NCBI GenBank assembly: GCA_937944405.1
Contig: CALDYR010000117.1
Span: 1 to 64,000 of the forward strand
DNA length: 64,000 nucleotides
Origin: an uncultured Pirellulaceae bacterium
GTDB lineage: Bacteria; Planctomycetota; Planctomycetia; Pirellulales; Pirellulaceae
Reading direction: 5' to 3'
In this document: positions 17,457 through 26,793 of the stretch, piece by piece
Position numbering within the stretch: position 1 is the stretch's first letter
How the letters are laid out: each line of letters opens with the position of its first letter
The notes under the pieces: model-generated
Seen by the model: the letters and a program-made list of their open reading frames with translations, nothing else
Told to the model about the DNA's origin: nothing
Databases searched by the model: none
Program-made: the position numbers and the translations under genes

Positions 17457-18980
17457 TTACGACTTCAAACCAAACGCGTCCAAAAGCATATTCATGATGC
17501 CACTGTTGACGACTTGGTCGTCAGGCATCCACAGATTTTGAGCCATCCCGTAAGCAATAATACAGCCGATAAACAGTGATACCACGGTGCCGGAGAGCGC
17601 CAGAATTTGCCCCAATGAATAAGGGGCCTCTGGTTTTCCGCCAACCATGCCCATCGCCGCACCCGCGGCCAGACCGAGGGCAGGATCGTACCCCGCTCCA
17701 AGTCCACCATCGTCCAGCATCCCCGGTTCAGAAAAATTGCTGCTTCCGCTGAGCAACGTGGCTTCAGAATCGTCTGCATAGATTTCAGAATCGGCCAACG
17801 CGATCACCTGCGACCCACTGGAATCGTCATCATCCATGGATAATTCGTGGGGCGTCAGACTGAAGTCGTCTTCCTGCATCAACGTCGCCATCTCGGGATC
17901 GGCTTCATCGTCGACCATGATGATGTCATCGTCTTCGGGAAGCTCGAGTTCGTCGATGTCCGACCCACCGAGCTCTAGGGGTTCATCGCCGAGCATGATT
18001 CCGCTCTCATTGGCGCTCAGCGCGATCCCGCTTTCGTTGGCCTCGAGCATTAAATCGCCGCTGGAATCATCTTCCAACATCAATTCACCTGAGTCCTCGA
18101 AATTGCTGCTGGATTCACTGTCGAACGAACCGCTGTCTGCCAATTCAAGGTCCAGATCATCGTCGGCCAGCATCAAATCATCGTCTGATCCACCAAGCAA
18201 TTTCCCGGTATCCGACGGACTGCCAGATGGACTGTGGTCCTCGTTGAGCAAATCATCGCCGGTGCTCGGTGAATCGCTCATCTTAACACTGTCAGAAGCA
18301 AGCACCAAACTGCTACTGCCGAACGACAGTTCATCATCGTCACCGTCGAGCACCGATTCTTCGTCGGCTAAATCGAAGCTTCCGACGTCATCAAGATTAA
18401 GTTCCTTTTTGGACTCCAGTTCCAAATCTTCGTCACTGGCAAGATTCAAACCGCTGGAGGCGAGCGACAATTCATCGTCATCGTCAAGCAAAGACGATTT
18501 GGAGCCACCTTTTACCAGCAAGCCGCTTTCGGCTAAATCGATCAAGTCACCATCGTCATCGTCGTCATCCAAAGAAAGAATGTCCGACGACGTTCCTGCG
18601 CCCGCGTTGGCACCTTGCGGTTGAAACAGCTCAATCGATGAATCCTCCATCGCGATGGAATCGGAATCGCCTTCGTCTATCACCATTGCGCTGGAAGAAT
18701 CATCGATGTCGAATGATAGTTCTCCCGAATCGTCAACCAAATCGTCTTCCTCCTCTAGCAAACCCAAACTGTCATCGGCTTTATTGACAACCGATTGGGC
18801 AGCATCATCGTTGTTGATTCCCGATTGATTTGCCACACGTTCTAATTCAGACATCTTGAACTTCCATGTCGAACCATCACGGTAGCCGAACACTTCGTTG
18901 TTCTCTCGAAGTTCATTCAACTGGTCGACCGACATACCAAGAAATTTGGCTGCCTCTTCCATAGGAATCAGTTTTGACAT
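17457..18980 (-). CDS. Acidic helix-turn-helix protein with C-terminal membrane anchor
   Basis: The 507-residue product has three parts. Residues 1-55 resemble an excisionase/MerR-type winged helix (MSKLIPMEEAAKFLGMS, then VFGYRDGSTWKFKMSEL). Residues 56-430 are extremely rich in Asp, Ser, Glu and Leu with loose repeats such as ESGIALSANESGIMLGDE and DDDELS. About residues 455-485 form one strong membrane helix (LSGTVVSLFIGCIIAYGM). Proteins of this composition recur in planctomycetes with unknown function. A DNA-binding-like head on a long acidic tether attached to the membrane suggests a scaffold or sensor, but this is inference. The start is the ATG at 18980. Confidence 0.75.
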   Translation of the reverse strand: MSKLIPMEEAAKFLGMSVDQLNELRENNEVFGYRDGSTWKFKMSELERVANQSGINNDDAAQSVVNKADDSLGLLEEEDDLVDDSGELSFDIDDSSSAMVIDEGDSDSIAMEDSSIELFQPQGANAGAGTSSDILSLDDDDDDGDLIDLAESGLLVKGGSKSSLLDDDDELSLASSGLNLASDEDLELESKKELNLDDVGSFDLADEESVLDGDDDELSFGSSSLVLASDSVKMSDSPSTGDDLLNEDHSPSGSPSDTGKLLGGSDDDLMLADDDLDLELADSGSFDSESSSNFEDSGELMLEDDSSGDLMLEANESGIALSANESGIMLGDEPLELGGSDIDELELPEDDDIIMVDDEADPEMATLMQEDDFSLTPHELSMDDDDSSGSQVIALADSEIYADDSEATLLSGSSNFSEPGMLDDGGLGAGYDPALGLAAGAAMGMVGGKPEAPYSLGQILALSGTVVSLFIGCIIAYGMAQNLWMPDDQVVNSGIMNMLLDAFGLKS

Positions 18981-19152
18981 TGTAGTTAGGCTCCGTTGGG
19001 CGTGTTTTCAACCGGCGATGATTCAGCCGAAAACTGGAAGTTAAGGTCGTTAAAATTGAGTTCCGCTTGCCCCAAGTCTGTCGATGTCGACCGAAGCCTT
19101 GGGCTCTCTATACACTGGCGAAATTTAAGTCAGTTGTAAAAGTATAACTCGT

Positions 19153-19203
19153 AAGTCTTGAATTTCCCCGCTTGAATCGCTTTTCGGCAGAAATTCAAGA
19201 CTT
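19153..19203. repeat. Perfect 13-bp inverted repeat
   Basis: AAGTCTTGAATTT (19153-19165) is exactly complementary to AAATTCAAGACTT (19191-19203) with a 25-nt loop. It lacks a T tract, so it is not an obvious intrinsic terminator. It lies 56 bp from a short interspersed repeat copy and may belong to the same element. Confidence 0.7.
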
Positions 19204-19258
19204 GGCTGAAAATCACTGCTGCTGGTTTGTCCAGATTCAAAATTGGGGCTATTGGCTT

Positions 19259-19279
19259 GAATTTTGGCGAATCCAGCTA
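19259..19279 (+). repeat. Short interspersed repeat copy (GAATTTTGGCGAATCC core)
   Basis: Matches the copies at 54687-54707 and 63957-63977 in the same orientation, and 39121-39141 in reverse. It differs from the 54687 copy at two of 21 positions. It lies in an intergenic gap. Confidence 0.75.
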
Positions 19280-19682
19280 ACCTTGGATTAAATTTTGACC
19301 GACCGTTAGACGCAAAATCAGGACTTGGGCGGAAGGCCTTCAATGTTGAGAACCCAACCTTCCTGAAATCTTCTTGCTGGCTTACAAAAGCGCTGGCACG
19401 GCAATCCGATACCACCAATCATAAATCCTAGGGCGTTGGATTCAAGCGCATTAAGCGCCGGTATCAACTTTGTTCGGCTCATTGACCAACGGATCGTTGA
19501 AAAATGATTGCCGAACGGTCCAACTAACCCGCACATCGCTGAACAGTTGACACAGTTGGCATAATCGGTCAATTCAACTGACAGCACTCGCATGGAGACA
19601 ATGCAGCGACAAGGATTGTGGCGGCCGATCATTCCCCCCTTTCCTTTCCGCTTTTGACCGCAGGCCCCCGAGCCCCGAGCTT

Positions 19683-22600
19683 TTAATCTGCATCCTGGAA
19701 AACAAGGCGACCGTGCCGCGCGGTGGACGCGAGCCGCTTCCCGTCGGGACTCCAGCGCAAACAATATGGCGACCGGCCGTGCAGCGCGAACTTCGCCAAG
19801 TACCCCCATGTTTGGCTGTCCCAAATGCAGACCTTGCCATCTTCGGTCAACGCCGCAAAACGGTTCTCCGACGAACTCCACGCTACGTCCCACACCATTG
19901 CGCTGGGACCGTCGCAAGCCTCAATCAGCGTACCGTCTTCGGCATTCCAAAGATTGACGTTACGGCGATCGCTGACCGCTAATACTTTCCCATCGGGCGA
20001 CCAGGCGAGTCCCGTTTTCCAACCGTGCTGGACGATGCGTTGGATCGTTTCTTGCGTTTGGGGATCGAAAATAATAATTCCGCCTCCGGTCCCGACCGCC
20101 GCGACCCGTTGCTTCCCTTGGGCGGTAGCGGGGGCCCAAGCTATCGACAGCATTCGACGACACTTGATTTTGCCAGACACTGGTTCGCCATCGGAGACTC
20201 GCCAGACTTTTAAAGTCCCTTTGCCTGTGACTGCGGCAAGAAATTTCCCATCGGGCGACCACTGCACACCACGACTGGTGATCGCCGGAAAAAGAACGTG
20301 GTCAACGCCGGGATCGTACAGCGTTTGCTGCTGACCGGTTTGAGCATCCACCGTCCAAACCCTTCCATTGCCGGCAACACAAGCAATGATGTCTTCGGCC
20401 GGATGATAATCAACGGCATAAATAACAGGGGCGGCTGGATCTTCGGCGCGAATCCAACGCGCATCCCCAGCGCTGTTTTGGATTACCAAATCGATCCCTT
20501 CGGCGACCACCAGCCTTTCCCCCGAAGGATGCCAAGCGAACGCGGGATAATCTTGAAGTTCTCGGTCGAACGCTTCCTTGCCAACATCACTGACATCCCA
20601 CACACGCAACGCATCCTCGGGAAATCCGCCTGAAATCACATGCGTCCCAGATCGATTCCAAGCCGCCGCATACACGGGCCCTTCGTGACCTAACAACTGG
20701 CGAACTTCTTTTTCTGTATCCGCATTCCAGATCCTGACCGTGCCATCAGCACTACTGCTTAATAGAAAATGCTTTTGAGGATGCCACTTCAACGTTTCAA
20801 CAAACAACTGATGCCCCGTGAAACGGTGCTGGACTTTACCATCGATATCGGCCACGACGATCGAATCCCCAGGACCGACGTAAGCCAATAGTTTGCCTTC
20901 GTGACTCATGCACGGGCTCACGATCCAGCTGTCTTTCAAAATGGTTTTTCGCTTCTTGGTCGCCACATCCAATCGATTAAGCTGCCGTCCGGTTGTCCAA
21001 AACAACTGGTGACCGTCGTGCCCCCACATCAATACACTTTTATTGGATTGCCTCAACACGCCTTCGGCACGCGCGACGACTTTCTGATCACCAACGTGCC
21101 AGATGACGACCTTGCCGCTGGCATCACAAGACGCCAACAGATCACCACCAATGTTCCACTCTACGTCCAACACCCGTGCGGTGTGCTCGCGATGCTGGGA
21201 CACCTGTTGTAACTCTTCGCCACCGACAGCCGAGGTCGACACCGTTACACGCCCATCCCGGTGCCCCATCGCGACCTGCGATTGGTTGCTGGTGAAGTCC
21301 ACCACCAAACAAGCAGGATCAATTTTCTGTTGAGCCAACACCTTTTGCCGTTCCAAGTCCATCGTCAGAATCGTCGAAAGCCCTTGATCGAACACTTTGG
21401 CAAACTTTTCATCGCGCGTTGTCAAAATCTGATTGGCGGTCAATTGCATCTGATAGGTCGACAGTTCGCGACTGCCCAGATTGCTAAGATGCCGCCATTC
21501 CCAACCTCGCAAAAAATCATACTCGCCATCGGCCCAATTACTAACAAGCTCCCTCATCCGCCCCAGTCCGCCGGCTTCGGTTGACGCTTCACTGGCCAAC
21601 AACATTTGATTCCCATAAAGCTGTTTGACGACAAGGTCTTCGTTGCGATTGGCGCGCCCGCGCAGATCGCGTTCAGCGCTGACCGAAGCGGTCAGTTGAG
21701 AATTCAAGGATGCGAGTTCCGCCTTTTGCCGGTTGACGACAACATTGACACCCACCAACAAAACAAAGCCAAGCAACAAAATGCCGGCCAACGTCGTCAC
21801 CAGCGTCTGATGACGGCGACCCAATCGCATCATTCGCTCATGCCACGGTTCCTCGTAGGCGTCCACCGAATCTCCCGAAAGGAAAGCTTCAACGTCTCGA
21901 CCCAATTCACCTGCGGTCGGGTAACGCGCCTCTTGCCCAAATGCCATCGCGCGATGACAGACCGCAGCAATCGATGCCGGAACCCGCGCATCCACTTCTT
22001 CGATTCTCCTAAATTCGCCTCGTTTGACCTGCGTCAATGCAACTCCGACTTCCCCCGCCCTATCGTGGTCGATAGTTCGCCGGTTGGTCAGCAAAGAAAA
22101 CAACGTCGCACCAAGCCCAAAGATATCGCTGGGCTTGCCGACCAATTCGTTTTCGCCGGCGGCCTGTTCGGGGCTCATATACTCCACCGTGCCCATGACG
22201 CTACCGGAAACCGTGATGTCAACGCCGGCGGTAGAACTGGACGTAGCACACGACAATCGGTCTTCCGTGTCGTCCCCCGTTGACGGCTCACTTTGTGAAT
22301 CACTTTGCGGCTCATATAGATTCTCCTCAACCGATTCGGTTTCATTGAGGTTTTTTGCGCACCCCCAATCTAAGACCAATGTTTGGCCGCGACTTCCGAT
22401 CATAATGTTGGAGGGTTTGAGATCGCGATGCACAACGTTTTCGGTGTGGGCATAGTCGATCGCATTACAAATGGCAATAAAATGCCGCAGCAACGGTCGC
22501 ATCGCCGACATCCATTTTTGAGGCGACGTCACACCACCAAGGGCCCGATGCGTGTCGCGAATCAGGTCCGCCATCGTCACCCCCGAAACCAACGGCATCG

Positions 22601-23234
22601 TGTAATGCGGAGACCCTCCGGCGTCGCCCAACGAATAGATCGGAACGATCCCCGGATGCTGAAGCTTCGCGGTAATGACGGCTTCCCGCAGAAACCGTTT
22701 CGCGCGGCGCGGATTGGGAGAGAGTTCAGGTCGGATACGTTTGATCGCCACTTCGCGCGCCAATTTTTCGTCATAGGCAACAAATACCTCGCCAATCGCC
22801 CCGCGCGCGTGAAGCTTGACTAAATACACGCCCGCCCCCTGCACCGAATCGTCTCCGGGGCCTCGATTATTATCTCTATCTCGATCGCCAGTTGCCTGTG
22901 CAGCCACCGACGTCTTATCGCCAGCAACGGTCGTACGACGGGCACCGTCGCTACCGTCATTAACCACCGTCTTTGCGCCATGGGAACCAACGCTTGATTC
23001 ATTCAACGCATCTGGAGGAATGAAAACCGTTGCGGCCGCTTGAATTTCTTCGTCACTGACGTGATCGATCAACGTCCTATCGCAATCCTCATTCAATCGA
23101 TCTAAACGTCTGATGATCGCGACGCGCGTCTCGGGTGGGAACCATTCCAAAAATCGTTGACGATGCTGAACGCTCAACTGCAGCGCAGCGGCGACCAAGG
23201 ATTCAAGGTCAGATTTTTCGGAACCGGACGACAT
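19683..23234 (-). CDS. Membrane serine/threonine protein kinase with WD40 repeats
   Basis: This 1183-residue protein (ATG at 23234; a GTG lies two codons upstream) has a kinase domain at about 145-455, a membrane helix near 475-500 (LAGILLLGFVLLVGVNVVV), a short coiled region, then WD40 repeats from about 590 to the end (FHWHP and WSPDGK-type motifs recur). The catalytic lysine (VAIKRI) and HRDLKPSN loop are present. The magnesium motif is DWG rather than DFG, and the nucleotide loop reads ARGAIGEV, lacking the first Gly of GxGxxG. The activation segment ends in SPE. The kinase is presumed cytoplasmic with the beta-propeller outside. DWG variants are common in this phylum and probably active. 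Confidence 0.9.
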   Translation of the reverse strand: MSSGSEKSDLESLVAAALQLSVQHRQRFLEWFPPETRVAIIRRLDRLNEDCDRTLIDHVSDEEIQAAATVFIPPDALNESSVGSHGAKTVVNDGSDGARRTTVAGDKTSVAAQATGDRDRDNNRGPGDDSVQGAGVYLVKLHARGAIGEVFVAYDEKLAREVAIKRIRPELSPNPRRAKRFLREAVITAKLQHPGIVPIYSLGDAGGSPHYTMPLVSGVTMADLIRDTHRALGGVTSPQKWMSAMRPLLRHFIAICNAIDYAHTENVVHRDLKPSNIMIGSRGQTLVLDWGCAKNLNETESVEENLYEPQSDSQSEPSTGDDTEDRLSCATSSSTAGVDITVSGSVMGTVEYMSPEQAAGENELVGKPSDIFGLGATLFSLLTNRRTIDHDRAGEVGVALTQVKRGEFRRIEEVDARVPASIAAVCHRAMAFGQEARYPTAGELGRDVEAFLSGDSVDAYEEPWHERMMRLGRRHQTLVTTLAGILLLGFVLLVGVNVVVNRQKAELASLNSQLTASVSAERDLRGRANRNEDLVVKQLYGNQMLLASEASTEAGGLGRMRELVSNWADGEYDFLRGWEWRHLSNLGSRELSTYQMQLTANQILTTRDEKFAKVFDQGLSTILTMDLERQKVLAQQKIDPACLVVDFTSNQSQVAMGHRDGRVTVSTSAVGGEELQQVSQHREHTARVLDVEWNIGGDLLASCDASGKVVIWHVGDQKVVARAEGVLRQSNKSVLMWGHDGHQLFWTTGRQLNRLDVATKKRKTILKDSWIVSPCMSHEGKLLAYVGPGDSIVVADIDGKVQHRFTGHQLFVETLKWHPQKHFLLSSSADGTVRIWNADTEKEVRQLLGHEGPVYAAAWNRSGTHVISGGFPEDALRVWDVSDVGKEAFDRELQDYPAFAWHPSGERLVVAEGIDLVIQNSAGDARWIRAEDPAAPVIYAVDYHPAEDIIACVAGNGRVWTVDAQTGQQQTLYDPGVDHVLFPAITSRGVQWSPDGKFLAAVTGKGTLKVWRVSDGEPVSGKIKCRRMLSIAWAPATAQGKQRVAAVGTGGGIIIFDPQTQETIQRIVQHGWKTGLAWSPDGKVLAVSDRRNVNLWNAEDGTLIEACDGPSAMVWDVAWSSSENRFAALTEDGKVCIWDSQTWGYLAKFALHGRSPYCLRWSPDGKRLASTARHGRLVFQDAD

Positions 23235-23642
23235 AGACACCAGATTAGAATCCCAACAAACTAAAATTCAAATCAAACGAAAACTTTCATCTTAACACTT
23301 CAAAGGCATTCCCAAGGCCCCTTGACCGCCGCCCGTTGGCCCGGAGCTATCATTTTGCTTTCTTCACGATCAAGCCGCACGACTCCTGCCCGGTCATCCA
23401 AATCGATGAAATTGAGGCCGCTCACGGAAACCAATTAGCGGTCTTCAATGGTTCTTTCCGGACCTTTGTCGCACCGAGCACACCCCAAGCTTGTCGGTTG
23501 CTGTGAATGCCACGGAATTGGCCCGAATTCCCGTAAACACAGCCGATGAGAATTCGGGCCAATTCCACGACGATTTCCACCACGAATTCCAAACTTGCCA
23601 TGAAAATCCGGGAAGAGCATTTTAAAGGAACCTGTATTGCGA
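23235..23642. other. 408-bp intergenic region carrying a long repeat
   Basis: The gap lies between the ABC permease gene and the kinase gene, both minus. About a third of it is a copy of the long interspersed repeat (23484-23618). No gene was found; a 61-codon minus frame at 23435-23620 is produced by the repeat. Confidence 0.5.
23484..23618 (+). repeat. Long interspersed repeat, copy B, with a perfect 17-bp inverted repeat
   Basis: This is homologous to 2288-2410. Inside it, GGAATTGGCCCGAATTC (23514-23530) is the exact reverse complement of 23550-23566, separated by 19 nt containing TAAACACAGC, the block most conserved between the copies. Transcribed RNA would fold into a strong hairpin. 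There is no coding potential. Confidence 0.8.
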
Positions 23643-24563
23643 TTAGGAACTGGCGCTGCGATAGCTTTTGAGCGCCAGATTAAAAACGTAGCGGCTGGCC
23701 ACTAAACTGCCGACCGCCGCCAAAACCGCATAACCAGCTTCCCAGTTCATCCATGACCGCCCCATCGGTTGGGCCAACACCCGCGCCGGCACGTTGGAAA
23801 CCACCAAAATCGGCACCACAAAAGTAAACGTCGCCCACAGCGCCATCCCGATTCCATTGCGTTGGTAGATCTCCATCGGATAACGATAAAAGTTGGTAAC
23901 GTAAAACCAGAAGGTATACAAATTTTGATTACGCCCCAACCAAATACTGGTCGATGCCAGCACGATCATCACGCTGTACATAACCAGCACACCGCACATT
24001 ACATAAAACATAAACGGAAAGATATTCCAGATCGATATGTATATCGTTCGATCGGGATCGGCCGCCAAATTGTTCAGTGAAACTAAGATAAGAATCGCTC
24101 CCAAAACTCCATTCGGCAGCTGCGCCCAATTCACACGCGGGAACGAGATCAAGAACTGCGTGTCGATCGGTTTAAGCAACGCAAAATCTAAATTGCCCGT
24201 ACGAATCAATTCGCTGAACTCCTCCGCATTGGCCATAAAAAAGGTTTGGATGAAGGAGTTAATAATCCAGATCGTCCCCAAGAAAATGAAGAACTCATCT
24301 TCGAACCATCCCGTCCCGCGCCCGATCGATTCGGTGTGACGGTAAATGATTTTGAATAACCCAAAATTCATCGCCGCCCAAGACATCGTCGCACAACATT
24401 GCAGAATGAAATTCATCCGGAACGACATGTCGCGCACCAACGAATTTCTGGCAAAGGTCAAAAAAACATGGAGATAGGACGGAGACAATCGCGCTTGCAA
24501 ACTTTCTAAAGTTGACGATTCGGAGGCCGAATCTTCCCGGCGCGGTGGATGTGTTGCTGACAT
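23643..24563 (-). CDS. ABC-2 type transporter permease (second subunit)
   Basis: A 306-residue integral membrane protein with about six hydrophobic segments. It begins with a polar N-terminus (about 30 residues), then NSLVRDMSFRMNFILQCCATMSW, typical of the ABC-2/DUF990 permeases that act as half of an export channel. The central loop contains EFSELIRTGNLDFALLKPID, the coupling region characteristic of this family. Its start lies 3 nt after the stop of the preceding permease gene, so the two are translationally linked. It should pair with that permease and the ATPase encoded first in the operon. The exported substrate is unknown. Confidence 0.85.
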   Translation of the reverse strand: MSATHPPRREDSASESSTLESLQARLSPSYLHVFLTFARNSLVRDMSFRMNFILQCCATMSWAAMNFGLFKIIYRHTESIGRGTGWFEDEFFIFLGTIWIINSFIQTFFMANAEEFSELIRTGNLDFALLKPIDTQFLISFPRVNWAQLPNGVLGAILILVSLNNLAADPDRTIYISIWNIFPFMFYVMCGVLVMYSVMIVLASTSIWLGRNQNLYTFWFYVTNFYRYPMEIYQRNGIGMALWATFTFVVPILVVSNVPARVLAQPMGRSWMNWEAGYAVLAAVGSLVASRYVFNLALKSYRSASS

Positions 24564-24566
24564 GGG

Positions 24567-25427
24567 CTACCCACCGAATCCGCTATAACGCTTGACACCA
24601 CGAAACCACAGCACGCGCGAAACCACGATGAAAAACACCACCCAAATCAATTCAACCACCAACCCTTGATACATCGCGGCCCCTTCGACTTTCCCCAAGA
24701 ATACCGCAGCCGGAAAATAGGCCAAATACTTAAACGGTAAAAACTCGACAACGGCTCGGATATTGACCGGACCCTCCGGTAGAAGCTCCAACGGAAACAT
24801 GTGGCCCGAGAGTAAAAAATTCATCAACATATAGATAAACGTTAACGATGTGACCTCTAAAAACCAAAACCCGATCAAACCGATCGTACACTCCAGATAA
24901 AAACCCAACGCAAACGACAACACCAAAGACATAAAAAACACCAACAACTTATCCGCGACCGGCCAGCCATCGATAAAGAAAGCACCGCAAAGGTAAAACA
25001 CAAACGCAAACGGCAATGCCGCGATCAAGTAATAAACCAACTTATGGGCGATCCGCTGCATCAGCAGACAGCCCTGCATGTCGACCGGCTGAATTAGAAA
25101 CTTTTTTACTTCGCCGGAACGAATTTGATTGGCAATCCCACTGGTCAAACCGGGCATGCTGGAGAACGCGCGACTGATGGTAACCATCAAGTAATAAGCC
25201 ACCATATCGCCGTACCGATAACCCGCGATCTGCCCGTCGGGGCCGCCGCTGGAGTCAGCCGAACCGGCGGTGGAAATCACATCGTAGATTGCCCACCAGA
25301 GAAATATCTGGGTCAACGTCGGAAGAAACCGCATCAGCGTGCCGATCATAAAATCGCCGCGATACACCAACCGTTCGTTGATCGAGATCTTAAAAAAAGT
25401 CCACCATGTTCGTGCGTCTGAAATCAC
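24567..25427 (-). CDS. ABC-2 type transporter permease (first subunit)
   Basis: This membrane protein has about six hydrophobic segments and the family motif GIANQIRSGEVKKFLIQPVD, the same coupling element seen in the neighbouring permease (IRTGNLDFALLKPID). I start at the GTG at 25427, which lies 4 nt after the ATPase stop with AGGG upstream. The frame extends to an ATG at 25472, but the extra 15 residues merely re-read the 3' end of the ATPase gene in another frame. The two permeases are diverged paralogues, as is usual for this transporter class. Product 286 residues. Confidence 0.8.
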   Translation of the reverse strand: MISDARTWWTFFKISINERLVYRGDFMIGTLMRFLPTLTQIFLWWAIYDVISTAGSADSSGGPDGQIAGYRYGDMVAYYLMVTISRAFSSMPGLTSGIANQIRSGEVKKFLIQPVDMQGCLLMQRIAHKLVYYLIAALPFAFVFYLCGAFFIDGWPVADKLLVFFMSLVLSFALGFYLECTIGLIGFWFLEVTSLTFIYMLMNFLLSGHMFPLELLPEGPVNIRAVVEFLPFKYLAYFPAAVFLGKVEGAAMYQGLVVELIWVVFFIVVSRVLWFRGVKRYSGFGG

Positions 25428-25431
25428 TGCC

Positions 25432-26427
25432 CTAACCCACTTTCCCAGCCGCTTCAGCCGCAGAAAACGCATTCGAGATCACTTCTTCCAGCGGTGGATC
25501 CTCCACCACAATGTCGTCGACGGCGTACGAATTTAAAATCCCGCTTAACACCGCCCCCACCTTTTCACGCTGTACCCGAAATTTGATCTTCGGGGGCGTT
25601 ACGTCAATCAAGTTAGGCAGATCCTTGAACGCGTCCCGATCAACAGAATCAGCCAAATGCAACGTCACGACTTTATCACCGCTGAACTTATCGACAATCT
25701 GCGTCAACGAACCATCATGGTAAATTTCACCATTGGCAATGATCACCACACGCTTGCACAGCGCTTCGATGTCTTTCATATAGTGACTGGTTAACAGAAC
25801 GGTATTGTTTTGTTCTTGCTGGTAGGCTTTGAGGAACTCCTGAATCTTGTGCTGAGCGATCACGTCCAAACCGATCGTCGGTTCATCCAAAAACAACACG
25901 TCCGGTTTGTGCAACAACGCCGCAATCAGCTCCATCTTCATCCGTTCGCCCAAGGAAAGCTCACGCACCGGCTGGTTTAATAATCGCGTCACATCGAGCA
26001 TATCGCAAAGCTGATCGCGCGTCGCATCGAAGTCGGCTTTGGGCACGCCGTAAATATGCTGATTCAGCCGGAACGATTCCAACGCCGGCAGATCCCACCA
26101 AAGCTGATTCTTCTGTCCCATCACCAAAGAGAACCGTCGACGGTACTGATTCTTCCGCTCCCATGGCGTGTACCCCATAACGCTGCAGGTACCCTTATCA
26201 GGATTGATAACGCCCGACAGGAGCTTCAAAGTCGTCGTTTTACCGGCCCCGTTGGGGCCAAGAAAAGCCACGAACTCCCCTTCTTCGACCTCAAGACTGA
26301 TATCTTTGACCGCATGGACGGCCTTGTACTCACGTTTGAATAACCCCTTCACCGAGGCCATCAACCCCTCTTGTTTTTGGTAGACCCGGTAGGACTTTGT
26401 CAGATTCTTAATTTCAATGATCGGCAT
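25432..26427 (-). CDS. ABC transporter ATP-binding protein
   Basis: The ATPase of the exporter. It shows Walker A GPNGAGKTT, the signature LSLGERMKM, Walker B VLFLDEPTIGLD and the H-loop LLTSHYM. After the nucleotide-binding domain (about 1-235) a further 95-residue domain ends in EDPPLEEVISNAF. This C-terminal extension matches the DrrA/CcmA-like exporter ATPases that work with paired ABC-2 permeases. I start at the ATG at 26427 (331 residues); a TTG two codons upstream is also in frame. It is the first gene of a three-gene operon running towards lower coordinates. Confidence 0.9.
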   Translation of the reverse strand: MPIIEIKNLTKSYRVYQKQEGLMASVKGLFKREYKAVHAVKDISLEVEEGEFVAFLGPNGAGKTTTLKLLSGVINPDKGTCSVMGYTPWERKNQYRRRFSLVMGQKNQLWWDLPALESFRLNQHIYGVPKADFDATRDQLCDMLDVTRLLNQPVRELSLGERMKMELIAALLHKPDVLFLDEPTIGLDVIAQHKIQEFLKAYQQEQNNTVLLTSHYMKDIEALCKRVVIIANGEIYHDGSLTQIVDKFSGDKVVTLHLADSVDRDAFKDLPNLIDVTPPKIKFRVQREKVGAVLSGILNSYAVDDIVVEDPPLEEVISNAFSAAEAAGKVG

Positions 26428-26793
26428 CCGCAAAGTATATGGCGCGATCGATGCGCCCCATAGCTGACCAATCCGATTAACGCAAAGTTACCACGAATAT
26501 TTACCACGAAAGTTTACCCGCGTCAGACAATGCGGCATCTTCTAAAGCAATCCCCGTCAAACTCTCTGGAGCTGCAGGATGGATGGAGCTGCAGGATGGA
26601 CAGGCCCGTTCCCTTCCCGCGCCAGGACGCCCAGGACTCCCAAGCCCCTGACAAGATGCCGACCACAACGTGCTAGCACCGGCGCCCTCCCAATCTGCGT
26701 GATCGGATCAACATTGCCGTACCTATAGGGCCTCTTTAGAATCCCAGCGAAACTGGATCGAAAACAAGAACCCTTGAATTAACGGACCCGTAG
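26428..26793. other. 366-bp divergent intergenic region
   Basis: It separates the ABC exporter operon (minus) from the kdsC operon (plus), so it should hold promoters for both. Only a tandem repeat (26567-26600) is evident, plus two imperfect TTACCACGAA units near 26488 and 26501. No clear -35/-10 pair was seen. Confidence 0.4.
26567..26600 (+). repeat. Perfect tandem repeat, 2 x 17 bp
   Basis: TGGAGCTGCAGGATGGA occurs at 26567-26583 and again immediately at 26584-26600. It is intergenic and carries no coding frame. Confidence 0.85.

Larger units (their letters stand above)
18981..19682. other. 702-bp intergenic region with repeats
   Basis: This gap holds an exact inverted repeat (19153-19203) and one copy of the short interspersed repeat (19259-19279). 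A 199-codon minus frame (19318-19917) overlaps the end of the WD40 kinase gene out of frame and is rejected as a shadow. Confidence 0.5.

Noticed and set aside
17836-18624. 262-codon plus-strand Ser-rich frame
   Set aside because: It is the complement of the Asp/Ser-rich acidic protein, where GAT/TCG-rich codons leave the reverse strand open.
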